From CALKXV01 sp964632495 (GTDB lineage Bacteria > Pseudomonadota > Alphaproteobacteria > Rhodobacterales > Rhodobacteraceae), in the NCBI GenBank assembly GCA_964632495.1, contig CAZWDS010000002.1:1-64000 (forward strand): a DNA stretch of 64,000 nucleotides, in the 5' to 3' direction. Positions 8,794 to 19,100 of the stretch are shown here, one piece after another. Below the pieces are notes generated by a model, which had not been told where the DNA came from, made no database searches, and saw nothing but the letters and a program-made list of their open reading frames with translations. The position numbers and the translations under genes were made by a program. How positions within the stretch are numbered: the stretch's first letter is position 1; the number at the start of each line of letters is the position of its first letter.

Positions 8794-9846
8794 ATGGCCT
8801 TTGAACTTACATCCTTGATTGATCCGGCACCGGGGTTTGACACGGTGATCGACGTGCGTTCGCCTGCGGAATATGCCGAAGATCATGTCCCGGGTGCGAT
8901 CAGCTTGCCGGTCCTGTCCAACGAAGAGCGCGCAAAAGTCGGCACAATGTATGTCCAGGATAGTGCGTTCAATGCCCGTAAGATCGGCGCAGCTTTGGTG
9001 GCGCGCAATGCCGCCGCCCACATCGAAGGCCCTTTGGCCGAAAAGGACGGCGGTTGGCAGCCGTTGGTCTATTGCTGGCGGGGCGGGCAACGCTCGGGGT
9101 CGTTCGCTTCGATCCTGTCCCAGATCGGTTGGCGGACGGATACGATTGCGGGCGGGTACAAAAGCTATCGCCGTTTGGTTGCGCAACGGCTTTACGATGA
9201 TGCCTTCCCGACCCGCGTGATCCTTCTGGACGGCAACACCGGCACCGGAAAGACAGCGCTTTTGCACCTTTTGGCGGATCGGGGCGTGCAAATGATTGAT
9301 TTGGAGGGGTTGGCCAACCACCGAGGTTCGGCTTTGGGTGGTCAGGGCAAGCAACCCAGTCAGAAAGGGTTTGAAACCCGGTTGGCCGTTGAAATGGCCA
9401 AGCTTGATCCCGACCGACCCGTGGTGATCGAAGCGGAAAGCAGTAAGGTGGGGCGGTTGAACATTCCAGGCCGTGTGTATCGGGCTATGCAGTCTGCCAA
9501 ACGCGTGCAAATCGCAGCCCCAGTGGCCGCGCGGGCAGCGTTTTTAATCCGGGCTTATGAAGATGTCTTACCGGATCTCAAAGACTTGGGGCAGCGCTTG
9601 GATCTGTTGCGCCGATTGCAGGGGCACGAAAAGGTCGATCATTGGAAAGCCCTTGCAGCGTCAGGCGCGTTTCAGACCTTGGCCGAAGAGCTGATCCGCG
9701 ATCACTATGACCCGCGCTATCACAAGGTCCGCGCGCGCCATGATGCAAAGGCCGAATTGGTGTTTGAAGCCGACAGTTTGGACGCCGGACATTTAGAAAA
9801 GCTGGCAGATCAAATGGTGAAGGTTATCACGACACTGACAGTGTGA
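8794..9846 (+). CDS. mnmH: tRNA 2-selenouridine synthase
   Basis: Replaces sulfur by selenium at wobble 2-thiouridine of tRNAs (Lys, Glu, Gln), using selenophosphate. The 350-residue protein has an N-terminal rhodanese domain with Cys94 in YCWRGGQRSGSF and a C-terminal P-loop domain with GNTGTGKT at residues 147-154, the standard MnmH/SelU (YbbB) layout. ATG 8794 is chosen because DVRSPAEYAEDHVPGAISLP then falls at the usual N-terminal position. Its 3' end overlaps the convergent selD fusion gene by 20 bases. Selenophosphate from that SelD is the expected co-substrate. Confidence 0.93.
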   Translation: MAFELTSLIDPAPGFDTVIDVRSPAEYAEDHVPGAISLPVLSNEERAKVGTMYVQDSAFNARKIGAALVARNAAAHIEGPLAEKDGGWQPLVYCWRGGQRSGSFASILSQIGWRTDTIAGGYKSYRRLVAQRLYDDAFPTRVILLDGNTGTGKTALLHLLADRGVQMIDLEGLANHRGSALGGQGKQPSQKGFETRLAVEMAKLDPDRPVVIEAESSKVGRLNIPGRVYRAMQSAKRVQIAAPVAARAAFLIRAYEDVLPDLKDLGQRLDLLRRLQGHEKVDHWKALAASGAFQTLAEELIRDHYDPRYHKVRARHDAKAELVFEADSLDAGHLEKLADQMVKVITTLTV

Positions 9847-11986
9847 CCGTGGTTTTAGGCTCGAACACTCCGATCAGGGCGGCTTGGTGGCCCATGGCTT
9901 GAACCTCGCGCAACATGTCTTCGGCATGCTCGGCTGGCAAGGCCGCCAGAAGACCCCCGGCGGTTTGCGGATCAAGCAGAAGATCAGCCCGTGGCGTGTC
10001 AGGAAGATCAGTGTCCAGTGCGGCTTTGTTGGCAGCCCAGATGGAAGACCGCAGGCCCTGAGCGGCAAGGTCTTCGGCACCTGCGAAAAGCGGCACATCG
10101 TCCAACGCCAGATGTACGCTCAGGCCCGAGGCCTTGGCCATCCGCGTCAGATGTCCGGCCAATCCAAAGCCCGTCACATCAGTCAAGGCGGTGGCGCGCG
10201 TGGCCAAAGTTCTTGCCGCATCCCCCTGAGACGTTGCCAGCGTCGTCAGCAGCGCGGCCAAATCATCACCGTCGGTTTTGCCGTCCATCTCGCCTGCCAA
10301 CAAGACGCCCGAGCCAATGGGGCGTGTCATCAGCAACCGGTCACCGGATTTTGCCCCGACAAGTGTGATCGGAGGGTCTTGCGACACCCCGGTGACGGTG
10401 AACCCAACGGTCAATTCTGCGCCAATGGTGCTGTGCCCGCCCGCAACCACGGCACCTTCGGCAGTAAAGACCGCGTTGGCGGCTTGCATGATCTCGGCCA
10501 TCCAGCGGTGTTGTAAGGTGTCGCTTAAGGGGGGCAGGGTGATCTGAGCCAAAACCGCCTGAGGTTCAGCGCCCATGGCCCAAACATCCCCCAAGGCATG
10601 AAGTGCGGTGATCCGCGCGAACAGCCAGGGATCGGACCAAAAGGCACGTAGATGATCTGTCGTGATCACCTGCCGCAGATCGCCCATTTTCAACACCGCC
10701 GCATCGTCGCCGATCCCCAAGCGAACATCGTGGCGAACGGGGCCGTTCAAATCGCGCAGCACGCCGTCCAAAACGCCCGCACCCACTTTTGATCCGCAGC
10801 CGCCGCACAAAGGTTTATCGCCAAGAGCGTCCTCCATCCCTTCGGCGTGGTCTGCGGGCAGTGCGGGTCGGGGCATGGCAGGCAAGTTGCTGAGTTTGTT
10901 CATGAAGGCGCGGTCGATCCGGTCTTTCCAATGCCAGACCCAATCCCCTTGGATGGCCCGGTCCCACTTATCGGCCAAAGCTGATTTGCGCCCCAACGAG
11001 ACCAGTTTCAGGTAATGCGCCTGAGGGTTGAACGCGCGCATCCCGCCGCCCGAAACAGCGGCCTGTAAGTTGTCCATCAGGATCGGCGCCGCCCGCACTG
11101 CGAAGACCCCTGCCTTGGGGCGGGGCGAGGCAGACAGATGTGCACAATCCCCGGCCGCAAAGATCGAAGGATCATTCACCGAGCGTAGCGCGGCATCGAC
11201 GGTGATATAGCCATCGGTCAAATCCAGCCCGGTGTCGCGCAACCACGCAAACGGACGTGCGCCTGCGGCCCCCACCGTCAGGCTGGCCGAAATCGTTTTG
11301 CCGTTTTCCAAGGTGACAAAATCGGGGCCCACTTCGGCGACGCGGGCGTTTTCCATCAGTGTGATGTCCTGGCGCTCGATCTCGTCCAGCAACCGCTCAC
11401 GCGAAGCCGCGTTGACCCCGCGCAATGCCGTTTCGGCCTCGATCACTGTTACGGAACTGGTCGCGTCCAAGGAATGGCGCATCGCCATCGCCAGCTCGGT
11501 CCCAGCAATTCCGCCGCCCACCACCACGACGGACCCGGGCGTGCCATCCCGATGTTTTTGCCAGCGTTTGGCGAACGGCCCAAGCGGTTTGGCGGCACAG
11601 GCAAAGTCTGTGAACCCCGGCACTTCGGGCATGTCAGACGTGATGCCGATATCAATCGATGCCACATCATAGGCAATCGATCCGCGCCCTTCGATGGACA
11701 GAGTTTTCGCGGCTCGGTCAATTCCTGTGACCATGCCTAAGATGATCCGTGCCCCTGCAAACCGGGCCAGTCGCACCAGATCAATCTCTAGATCATCGCG
11801 CCCATAGTGCCCGGCCACAAATCCCGGCAGCATGCCAGTGTAGGGCGCGGTTGGGGCTGGGTTGATCACCGTCAGACGCGCGCCCGGCAACGGGTTCATT
11901 CCCCAGCGGTGCAACAGCAAAGCATGGCTGTGGCCGCCGCCCACTAGGACGATATCTTGGGTCAGTGGAAGAGGGTGCCTATCCAT
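9827..11986 (-). CDS. selD: FAD-dependent oxidoreductase-SelD fusion (selenide, water dikinase)
   Basis: A 719-residue fusion. Residues 1-370 form a pyridine-nucleotide-disulfide/NADH-dehydrogenase-like flavoprotein (GGGHSH at 16-21, VVGGGIAGTELA near 155-166, IFAAGDCA near 275-282). Residues 390-719 form SelD, which makes selenophosphate from selenide and ATP. The catalytic cysteine is Cys397 in CGGCGSK, followed by IGDDAAV, GGHSTIGAE, DVTGFGLAGHL and DPQTAGGLL. The residue two after the catalytic cysteine is Ser (Cys in E. coli SelD). No selenocysteine codon is needed. An AAAGGA site precedes ATG 11986. The flavoprotein half probably supplies or reduces the selenium species; similar fusions occur in other bacteria. 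No selA, selB or selC is in the window. Confidence 0.92.
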   Translation of the reverse strand: MDRHPLPLTQDIVLVGGGHSHALLLHRWGMNPLPGARLTVINPAPTAPYTGMLPGFVAGHYGRDDLEIDLVRLARFAGARIILGMVTGIDRAAKTLSIEGRGSIAYDVASIDIGITSDMPEVPGFTDFACAAKPLGPFAKRWQKHRDGTPGSVVVVGGGIAGTELAMAMRHSLDATSSVTVIEAETALRGVNAASRERLLDEIERQDITLMENARVAEVGPDFVTLENGKTISASLTVGAAGARPFAWLRDTGLDLTDGYITVDAALRSVNDPSIFAAGDCAHLSASPRPKAGVFAVRAAPILMDNLQAAVSGGGMRAFNPQAHYLKLVSLGRKSALADKWDRAIQGDWVWHWKDRIDRAFMNKLSNLPAMPRPALPADHAEGMEDALGDKPLCGGCGSKVGAGVLDGVLRDLNGPVRHDVRLGIGDDAAVLKMGDLRQVITTDHLRAFWSDPWLFARITALHALGDVWAMGAEPQAVLAQITLPPLSDTLQHRWMAEIMQAANAVFTAEGAVVAGGHSTIGAELTVGFTVTGVSQDPPITLVGAKSGDRLLMTRPIGSGVLLAGEMDGKTDGDDLAALLTTLATSQGDAARTLATRATALTDVTGFGLAGHLTRMAKASGLSVHLALDDVPLFAGAEDLAAQGLRSSIWAANKAALDTDLPDTPRADLLLDPQTAGGLLAALPAEHAEDMLREVQAMGHQAALIGVFEPKTTVTLSVS

Positions 11987-12025
11987 ATCCTTTCCCTAGC
12001 CAATGGCCGCGCGCTTGGCGAGCCT

Positions 12026-13060
12026 TCAGTACCCCGACATCTCAAGATAGCCTTCACCTTTGTGCGATCCGGTCACGGTCACCGGACCTTCCCAATAGGG
12101 AATGCGGGTGCCCATCCAGCTTTGGGGATAAAGTGCGGCGGCCCGAATGGTCAGGTCTTTTGCAGGCAAGGTGATGTCCCAAACCACTGGCACCTCGCGC
12201 CCGGCAACCTTAGCGCTGCCAGCCGCCGTCATGGTGATGTCGCCGTTCTCCAAAGGTTCGGGCGTACCATCTGCGTTGATCCATGTGCCGACGGTATAAG
12301 CCGTGCCGTCCTGATCGCGCAGACGGTATCCCATCAGCTTGTCGCCGCCATCCAGATGCAAAGACACCCAATCCCAACCGGTTTGTGTGGCCGTCAAAGG
12401 CTGGGACGACCACTCGCGATCCAGCCATCCTTGCCCCGTCACCTCGACCGGGCCGGACGGCAGCTCTAGGATGCCGGTGATCTGGTAGAAAGGTTGCGAA
12501 TAGTAATGGCTGGCTTGACCCGCCTCGGATTTGATCGAAAAGCCCTCTGTTCCCTGCGGGACGAAGGGGCGATCTGCGATCAGGGATAAATCGTATCTAA
12601 AATCAGCGCCCTGCGCGGTCAGAGTGATGGTGTTCAGGTCTGGCCCGGCCATCGACCATTCGTCTATGAAGGCCTCAAAAGGCTTGGCCGTCACACCAGC
12701 CTGGCCGATCCCGCCACGGGCCAGACGTTCTGCATAAAGATGCCCGTTCGGTGTTGAGACCGCAGCATGGGCCATCCACGCCTGATCCTCGGGGCGACCC
12801 GTGGGCGACATGGCGTTGCGAAACAACGTCCATTGAATGCCATAGGCCGCACCATCGGGGCCGCTTAGATTGGCGGTGACATACCACCATTCGATGCGGA
12901 AATCGGGATGCGCGCCGTGATCTTCTGGATAGACGAAGCGTGTGTCCGGGTCGGGCAGAGCGTAGCCGTCAATGCTTTCGCCAAGTCCTGCAAATCCTTG
13001 TGACAGGGCCGGAAACGGCATGAGGCAGACGAGCGCCAGAATGAGAGCTTTAACGTTCAT
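12026..13060 (-). CDS. AttH-like lipocalin-type secreted protein (carotenoid 1,2-hydratase-like fold)
   Basis: A 344-residue exported protein with a signal peptide (residues 1-20, MNVKALILALVCLMPFPALS). FRIEWWYVTANLSGPDGAAYGIQWTLFR is split here as FRIEWWYVTANL and GIQWTLFR, the hallmark of the AttH/CrtC lipocalin-like family; GWLDREWSSQ near the middle is also characteristic. It is the last gene of an operon with an ABC permease and an ATPase, and overlaps the permease by 11 bases. The same arrangement is known as attEFGH in Agrobacterium. Molecular function is unknown; an envelope or lipid-related substrate is plausible. Confidence 0.82.
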   Translation of the reverse strand: MNVKALILALVCLMPFPALSQGFAGLGESIDGYALPDPDTRFVYPEDHGAHPDFRIEWWYVTANLSGPDGAAYGIQWTLFRNAMSPTGRPEDQAWMAHAAVSTPNGHLYAERLARGGIGQAGVTAKPFEAFIDEWSMAGPDLNTITLTAQGADFRYDLSLIADRPFVPQGTEGFSIKSEAGQASHYYSQPFYQITGILELPSGPVEVTGQGWLDREWSSQPLTATQTGWDWVSLHLDGGDKLMGYRLRDQDGTAYTVGTWINADGTPEPLENGDITMTAAGSAKVAGREVPVVWDITLPAKDLTIRAAALYPQSWMGTRIPYWEGPVTVTGSHKGEGYLEMSGY

Positions 13061-15452
13061 GTGTAAACACCCGGATCAGATCGGCAGGTGGACGTTTTGC
13101 CAGTTGTCGCGCAGGCCAAAGCCCCGCTAGCCCTGCTGCGGCAAGGGACAGAAGCAAAAGCCACAGCCAATCCATGGGGAACAACAGCATCGGCAAGCGC
13201 CAGCCAAAAGCCTCGACATTGATGACAGCCAACAGCACCCACGCTAATCCCAGTCCGACGGGCACGGCCAAAACGAAGGTCAGCGCGGCAAGGACGACCG
13301 ACCGCAAAAGCTCGATCCGCGCCAGTTTCTCGCGCGTCAGGCCAAGGGCCCAGACCGGTGCCAGTTGCGGCAGGCGCATGGACGACAGGGTCAGAAGACT
13401 GGTCAGGATCGCGACGCCAGCCACGGCCAATGTCAACACGTTCAGGGCACCGGTGACGGCGAAGGTCCGCTCGAATATCGACAACGAGAACGCCTTCAGC
13501 GCGGTTTGGTCGATCAGGTTGTCTTGTGGCAAACCGAAGTCTTGGACCAAGGCAGTCTTCAGGCTCTCGGCTGCCTCGTCCGACACCAAGATGCCAAAGT
13601 CGCTGCGGTCGACCCCGTCGTATATGGCGGTCAGCACGTCCAGCGGTAACACCACCTGTCCAAGGGGATTTCCATAATCGCTGTAGACCCCGTTGATCAC
13701 CGTTTCAAAATCGCCGGGCAAGGGCAGCAGGTCTCCGGGGGACAAGTTTTCGCGCCGGGCCAGTTGTTCGTTGATCAAAGCGCCGGTACCGGCGGCGATC
13801 CTGTCCCATGTGTCGGGCAGGGCGTCCAGAAGCGGCCAGTTCTCGGAATAGACCGGATGATCCACCACGCCATAGATTTCCGCAGGTGCGCCCAGAACAT
13901 CGCCGTCAATGTGCCAGATCGGCAAGATGCCATCGGTGCGGCCTTCCAGAAATGCCATCAGCGCTGGCACATCCGCCTCGTTCTCGACCGTCACGTAAAG
14001 ATCGCTGACCAGCCGTTGATCCAGCCAGCCCGTGAAGGTTGCCCGAAAGCTGGACACCATCGTGCCGACGCCGATGTTCGCCGCCAAGGCCAGCAACAGC
14101 GCCATCAACGCCAGCGATAGCCCCGGCATCTGTTGGCGTGTGTCGGCCCAGAACCACTGAGGGATCGGCGCTTTGGCGAAGCGGCTGGCGAAGGCGATCA
14201 GGGCGGACAGAACTGTGGGAAGGACAAGGGCTGCGGCCAACAGGAACCCGCCCAACAGAACAAAGCCGCCGACCAATCCGCCCCAGAAGGTCCAGGTGCC
14301 AAACGCCACGATCAGGCATAAGGCGGCCGCCGCCAATTGCCATCTCAGCGCTTTCAAGGTCACCACAGCCCAAGCCCGTGGACGGGCAGGCGCCAATGGC
14401 GGCATCCGTGCCACGCGCAGCAATCCACTAAATGCTGCAAGTGCCGTGCCAAGACAGGCAATCGCGATCCCACTCAGCCACCACGCGGGCGACAAAGACA
14501 GGGTGCCTTCAACGCTGGCGCCGTAAAGTCCGCGTAAAGTGGCGGCGACATCTGGCAAAAGCGACGCGGCAATCAGATAGCCCATCAAGATCCCAAGGGC
14601 ACCGGCCACAAGGGCAAAGATCAACAACTCCAGCGTCAGGACGATCACCAGATAGGACGCAGGCACCCCAAGGGCGCGCAGCGTGCGAAAGACCGGGCGG
14701 CGTTGTTCGAAGGCCAGACCGACCGCTCCGTTGACGATGAACAGGCCGACGGCGAAGGACAGCAGGCCGAAAGCGGTCAGGTTCAGGTGGAAACTGTCGG
14801 TCAGACGCCCCAGTTCCTCGGCGGTGTCTGGGGTTTCCATGCGCAAGCTCGGGGCGATCTCGGCCAGGTCCGGGCGGCGCAGTGGCTGTTCTTGGGCGAC
14901 CAGCAGTCGGGTGAAGCCATTGGTTTCAAGCAAGCTTTGTGCGCTGGTGATATCGGCCAAAGCCAGCCCGGCGGTCAAGGTTTCGACCGACCGCACGCGG
15001 TCACCCAAATGCGACAGCCGCGCTGCCGTGGCAGGGTTAGCAAGGATGATGCCCGCGTCGCCCAACATCTCGGGGAAGGTGCCGGGGGCAATGGTTGCTC
15101 CGGCGGTTGTGTCGGCAGGCATGGTGAAGGGATCCATGCCCAAAAGCCGCACGCGGCCCTGTTCCGTCGCCAGCCATCCGTCGATTACGGGGCTGACCTG
15201 CCAGCCCGCGCGTCTGAGTGCGACGAAGGTCTCAACCGCGATGGTGCCGCCATCCTCACGCACCAGTTCCGACAACCCGCTGCCACCCAGAACATCCGCT
15301 GCTTCGCCATAGGATTTGCGCGCTTCGGCGTTGATCGCCTGTACGCCTGACCAAAGTGCCGTGGCCAAGGCAAGCCCTAAGATCAGCGTCAAAAGCTGAA
15401 ACGGCTTGCGCCGCCAATGGGACAACAGCGCTGTAAATACAGCGCGTCTCAC
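13050..15452 (-). CDS. ABC transporter permease, FtsX/MacB type
   Basis: An 800-residue inner-membrane permease starting at GTG 15452, which overlaps the ATPase stop (GTGA). It has a membrane helix near residues 18-36, a large periplasmic domain, then two FtsX-type bundles (around 220-460 and 670-790), as in LolC/E-like and macrolide-exporter permeases with two internal FtsX domains. It should pair with the ATPase at 15449-16105 and serve the AttH-like protein encoded after it. Such systems usually extract lipoproteins or move peptides across the periplasm rather than import solutes. Confidence 0.87.
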   Translation of the reverse strand: MRRAVFTALLSHWRRKPFQLLTLILGLALATALWSGVQAINAEARKSYGEAADVLGGSGLSELVREDGGTIAVETFVALRRAGWQVSPVIDGWLATEQGRVRLLGMDPFTMPADTTAGATIAPGTFPEMLGDAGIILANPATAARLSHLGDRVRSVETLTAGLALADITSAQSLLETNGFTRLLVAQEQPLRRPDLAEIAPSLRMETPDTAEELGRLTDSFHLNLTAFGLLSFAVGLFIVNGAVGLAFEQRRPVFRTLRALGVPASYLVIVLTLELLIFALVAGALGILMGYLIAASLLPDVAATLRGLYGASVEGTLSLSPAWWLSGIAIACLGTALAAFSGLLRVARMPPLAPARPRAWAVVTLKALRWQLAAAALCLIVAFGTWTFWGGLVGGFVLLGGFLLAAALVLPTVLSALIAFASRFAKAPIPQWFWADTRQQMPGLSLALMALLLALAANIGVGTMVSSFRATFTGWLDQRLVSDLYVTVENEADVPALMAFLEGRTDGILPIWHIDGDVLGAPAEIYGVVDHPVYSENWPLLDALPDTWDRIAAGTGALINEQLARRENLSPGDLLPLPGDFETVINGVYSDYGNPLGQVVLPLDVLTAIYDGVDRSDFGILVSDEAAESLKTALVQDFGLPQDNLIDQTALKAFSLSIFERTFAVTGALNVLTLAVAGVAILTSLLTLSSMRLPQLAPVWALGLTREKLARIELLRSVVLAALTFVLAVPVGLGLAWVLLAVINVEAFGWRLPMLLFPMDWLWLLLLSLAAAGLAGLWPARQLAKRPPADLIRVFTHER

Positions 15453-16105
15453 AGAGGGATCCGTCCGTGGGACAGGTGCAAACGCCTGTCGGCCGCATTG
15501 GCCAAACGATCCGAGTGGGTCGCAATCAACAACCCCGTTCCGCGGTCCCGGGCAAGTTGCAACAAAATGTCGAACACCGCGCCGCCCGTTGCCTCGTCCA
15601 GATTGCCCGTAGGTTCATCCGCCAGCACCAGTTTCGGAGAGGCGGCAATGGCACGTCCGATAGCCACACGTTGCTGCTGGCCGCCCGACAGATCCTCGGG
15701 GTATTTGTCCAGTTGATCGGTGATCCCAAGCGCATCTGCAAGTGCGCTCAAATCGGGTTCCGCTTGCCCCGCCAAACGGGCCTGAAAGCCAAGGTTTTGC
15801 CGCGCGGTTAGGGATGGAATCAAGTTAAACTGTTGAAACACAATCCCAATCGAGGTGCGTCGTAATTCGGCCCGCGCCGCATCGCCAAGCTTTGTCAGAT
15901 CACTGTCTTCAAACACAACTTGTCCTGAATCCGCAGGTTCCAACCCGCCCACGATATGCAGCAAGGTCGATTTGCCGGACCCGCTTTCGCCAGTCAGCGC
16001 CACAACTTCGCCCGCCGCCAAAGACAGCGACACGCCATCCAGCACGGTCACATCTGATCCGCTGCCGGGAAATGTTTTTTTCAGGTTCGAAACGTCTAAT
16101 ATCAT
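15449..16105 (-). CDS. ABC transporter ATP-binding protein, LolD/MacB type
   Basis: A 218-residue ATPase with Walker A GESGSGKST (39-47), Q-loop QQFNLIPSLT, signature LSGGQQQ (139-145) and Walker B LVLADEP (159-165). The signature and the family (FtsE/LolD/MacB) indicate mechanotransmission-type export. It is the first gene of the three-gene AttEFGH-like operon and diverges from dnaE with a 90-bp intergenic region. Confidence 0.9.
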   Translation of the reverse strand: MILDVSNLKKTFPGSGSDVTVLDGVSLSLAAGEVVALTGESGSGKSTLLHIVGGLEPADSGQVVFEDSDLTKLGDAARAELRRTSIGIVFQQFNLIPSLTARQNLGFQARLAGQAEPDLSALADALGITDQLDKYPEDLSGGQQQRVAIGRAIAASPKLVLADEPTGNLDEATGGAVFDILLQLARDRGTGLLIATHSDRLANAADRRLHLSHGRIPL

Positions 16106-16195
16106 AAGGCAAATCTATGCCGATTTTGCCGAAGGGAAGCGAGGCCAAACGCCACAGGCCTTTCCCTTCCGCGCGCGAGTTTCTAAGGTCGCCCC

Positions 16196-19100
16196 ATGAG
16201 CAGCAATTCCGGTTTCGTCCACCTTCGCCTTCACACTGAATATTCACTTCTGGAGGGGGCTGTGCGGCTGAAAAAACTGCCGGGTCTTTGCGAGAGCGCG
16301 GGAATGCCCGCCGTCGCAGTGACCGATACGAACAATATGTTTGCCGCGTTAGAGTTTTCTGTGGGCGCCATCAGCGCAGGCATCCAGCCGATTGTCGGGT
16401 GTCAAATTGATCTGGCATATGAAGTGGCCGGGCCGGGGGAAAAAGCCATCCCGCCTGCGCCACTTGTTCTCTTGGCGCAGGATCGGGCCGGGTACCAAAG
16501 CCTGATGAAGCTGAACTCGTGTCTCTATCTGCGCGACGCCGATTGGCCCCATGTCACCATCGACGAATTGGCCAGTCACGCCGAAGGTTTGATCTGCCTG
16601 TCAGGCGGACCGGACGGTCCCATCGGGCGGCTTTGTCGTGCTGGCCACCGACCCAAGGCCGAGGCGCTGATGACCAAGCTGTCTCAGATGTTCCCGGATC
16701 GCCTTTACGTCGAACTGCAACGTCACCCAACCGAAGCGGGCGCCTTGCCCGAAGCCGAACGATTGTCCGAACGCCCCGCCATCGAAATGGCCTATGCCAT
16801 GAACCTGCCGCTGGTTGCGACCAACGATGTCTACTTTCCGAAACCCGACATGTACGAGGCTCACGACGCGCTGATCTGCATCGCCGAGGGCGCTTACGTC
16901 GATCAGCAAGCCGACCGCCGTCGTCTGACCCAACAGCACTATTTCAAGACACCTGCCGAGATGACGGCCCTCTTCGCGGATCTGCGAGAGGCCATTGAAA
17001 ACACGCTTGATATGGCCCGCCGCTGTGCCTATGGAGCCGAGCGTTGTGATCCCATCCTGCCCAAGTTCGCCGATGATGAGATTGAAGAACTGCGCCGTCA
17101 AGCCAAGGCCGGGCTGGACGCGCGATTGGCCGTGATCGAACCCGCTGGCCCGCGCGAAGACTATGACAAACGTCTGGAATTCGAACTGGGCATCATCGAA
17201 GGCATGGGCTTTCCCGGCTACTTCCTGATCGTGGCCGACTTTATCAAATGGGCCAAGGATCACGACATTCCCGTCGGCCCGGGCCGTGGGTCTGGTGCTG
17301 GATCTTTGGTGGCCTATGCGCTGACGATCACCGACCTTGATCCCTTGCGATACTCGCTTTTGTTCGAACGGTTCCTGAACCCAGAACGTGTCTCGATGCC
17401 CGATTTCGACATCGACTTCTGCATGGACCGCCGGGAAGAGGTGATCCGTTATGTGCAGGAAAAATACGGCTCTGACAAAGTGGGCCAGATCATCACGTTC
17501 GGCGCGCTTCTGTCAAAGGCCGCCGTGCGCGACGTGGGCCGGGTCCTGCAAATGCCCTACGGCCAAGTTGATCGGCTGTCGAAACTGATCCCCGTCGAAG
17601 GCGTCAAACCCGTATCCATCGAGAAGGCTCTGTCTGACGAGCCCCGTTTGCGTGAAGAAGCGAAAGCCGAAGAAGTCGTCGCGCGTCTTTTGGATTATGG
17701 TCAACAGGTCGAAGGTTTGCTGCGCAATGCCTCGACCCATGCCGCGGGCGTCGTGATCGGCGACCGCCCATTGGACGAATTGGTCCCGCTTTACCGCGAC
17801 CCGCGGTCCGAAACACCGGCCACCCAATTCAACATGAAATGGGTCGAACAGGCCGGTTTGGTCAAGTTCGACTTTCTGGGTCTGAAAACTCTGACCGTGA
17901 TCCAGAACGCCTTGGAATTGTTGAAAGAACGCGGGATCGAGATCGACATTGGGCAAATCCCGCTTGACGACGAACCCACCTACGATCTTTACGCCGCCGC
18001 TAAAACCGTCGCCGTCTTCCAAGTGGAATCCAGCGGCATGATGGACGCGCTTCGGCGTATGAAACCCAACTGCATCGAAGATATTGTGGCGCTTGTGGCG
18101 CTCTACCGTCCGGGCCCGATGGAGAACATTCCGCAATACTGCGACGTGAAAAACAAACGTGCGGAACGCGAAAAACTACATCCTCTGATCGATCATATTC
18201 TGGACGAAACCCAAGGCATCATCGTCTATCAGGAACAGGTGATGGAAATCGCCCAAGTCATGGCGGGCTACACCCTTGGCGGCGCTGATCTGTTGCGCCG
18301 CGCCATGGGTAAGAAAATCCAAGAAGCGATGGACGCCGAACGTCCGAAGTTTATCGAGGGATCCAACGCCAACGGCGTCGACGAAAAGAAAGCGTTGGAA
18401 GTCTGTAATTTGTTGGACAAATTCGCCAATTACGGCTTCAACAAATCCCACGCCGCCGCCTATGCGGTGGTCAGCTATCAAACCGCATGGTTAAAGGCGA
18501 ACCACCCGGTCGAATTTATGGCCGGTGTGATGAATTGCGATCTGCACCAAACCGAAAAGCTGTCGATCTATGCAGAAGAGGTGCGCCGCGGCCTCGATAT
18601 CGAAATTGTTCCCCCTTGCGTGAACCGCTCACTTGCGCGTTTCTCGGTGGATGACGGCAAACTGGTCTATGCCCTCGGCGCATTAAAAAACGTCGGCGTC
18701 GAAGCCATGGGCCTGATCATCGACGCGCGCGCCGCTGACGACAACAAGCCCTTCGTCAACCTCTTCGATTTGGCCCGCCGTGTGGATCTGAAAAAGATCG
18801 GCAAACGCCCGTTGGAAATGTTGGCGCGGTCCGGTGCCTTCGACCAACTGGATCAAAACCGACGCCGCGTGTTCCAGTCGCTCGATCAACTCACCGCCTA
18901 TTCAGCCGCGATCTTCGAGCAGAAAACCTCGAACCAAGTTTCGCTATTTGGCGAAGCAGGCGACGATCTGCCTGAACCAAGGCTATCGCCTGTGGATGAC
19001 TGGTTGCCGAACGAACGTCTGGCCGAGGAAATGACCGCCATCGGTTTCTATCTCTCAGGCCACCCGCTGGATGACTATGCGGTCGCACTCGCCCGGCGGA

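Noticed and set aside
9827..11986. Selenocysteine (in-frame TGA) in SelD
   Set aside because: The catalytic position is a normal cysteine codon and the frame is uninterrupted.
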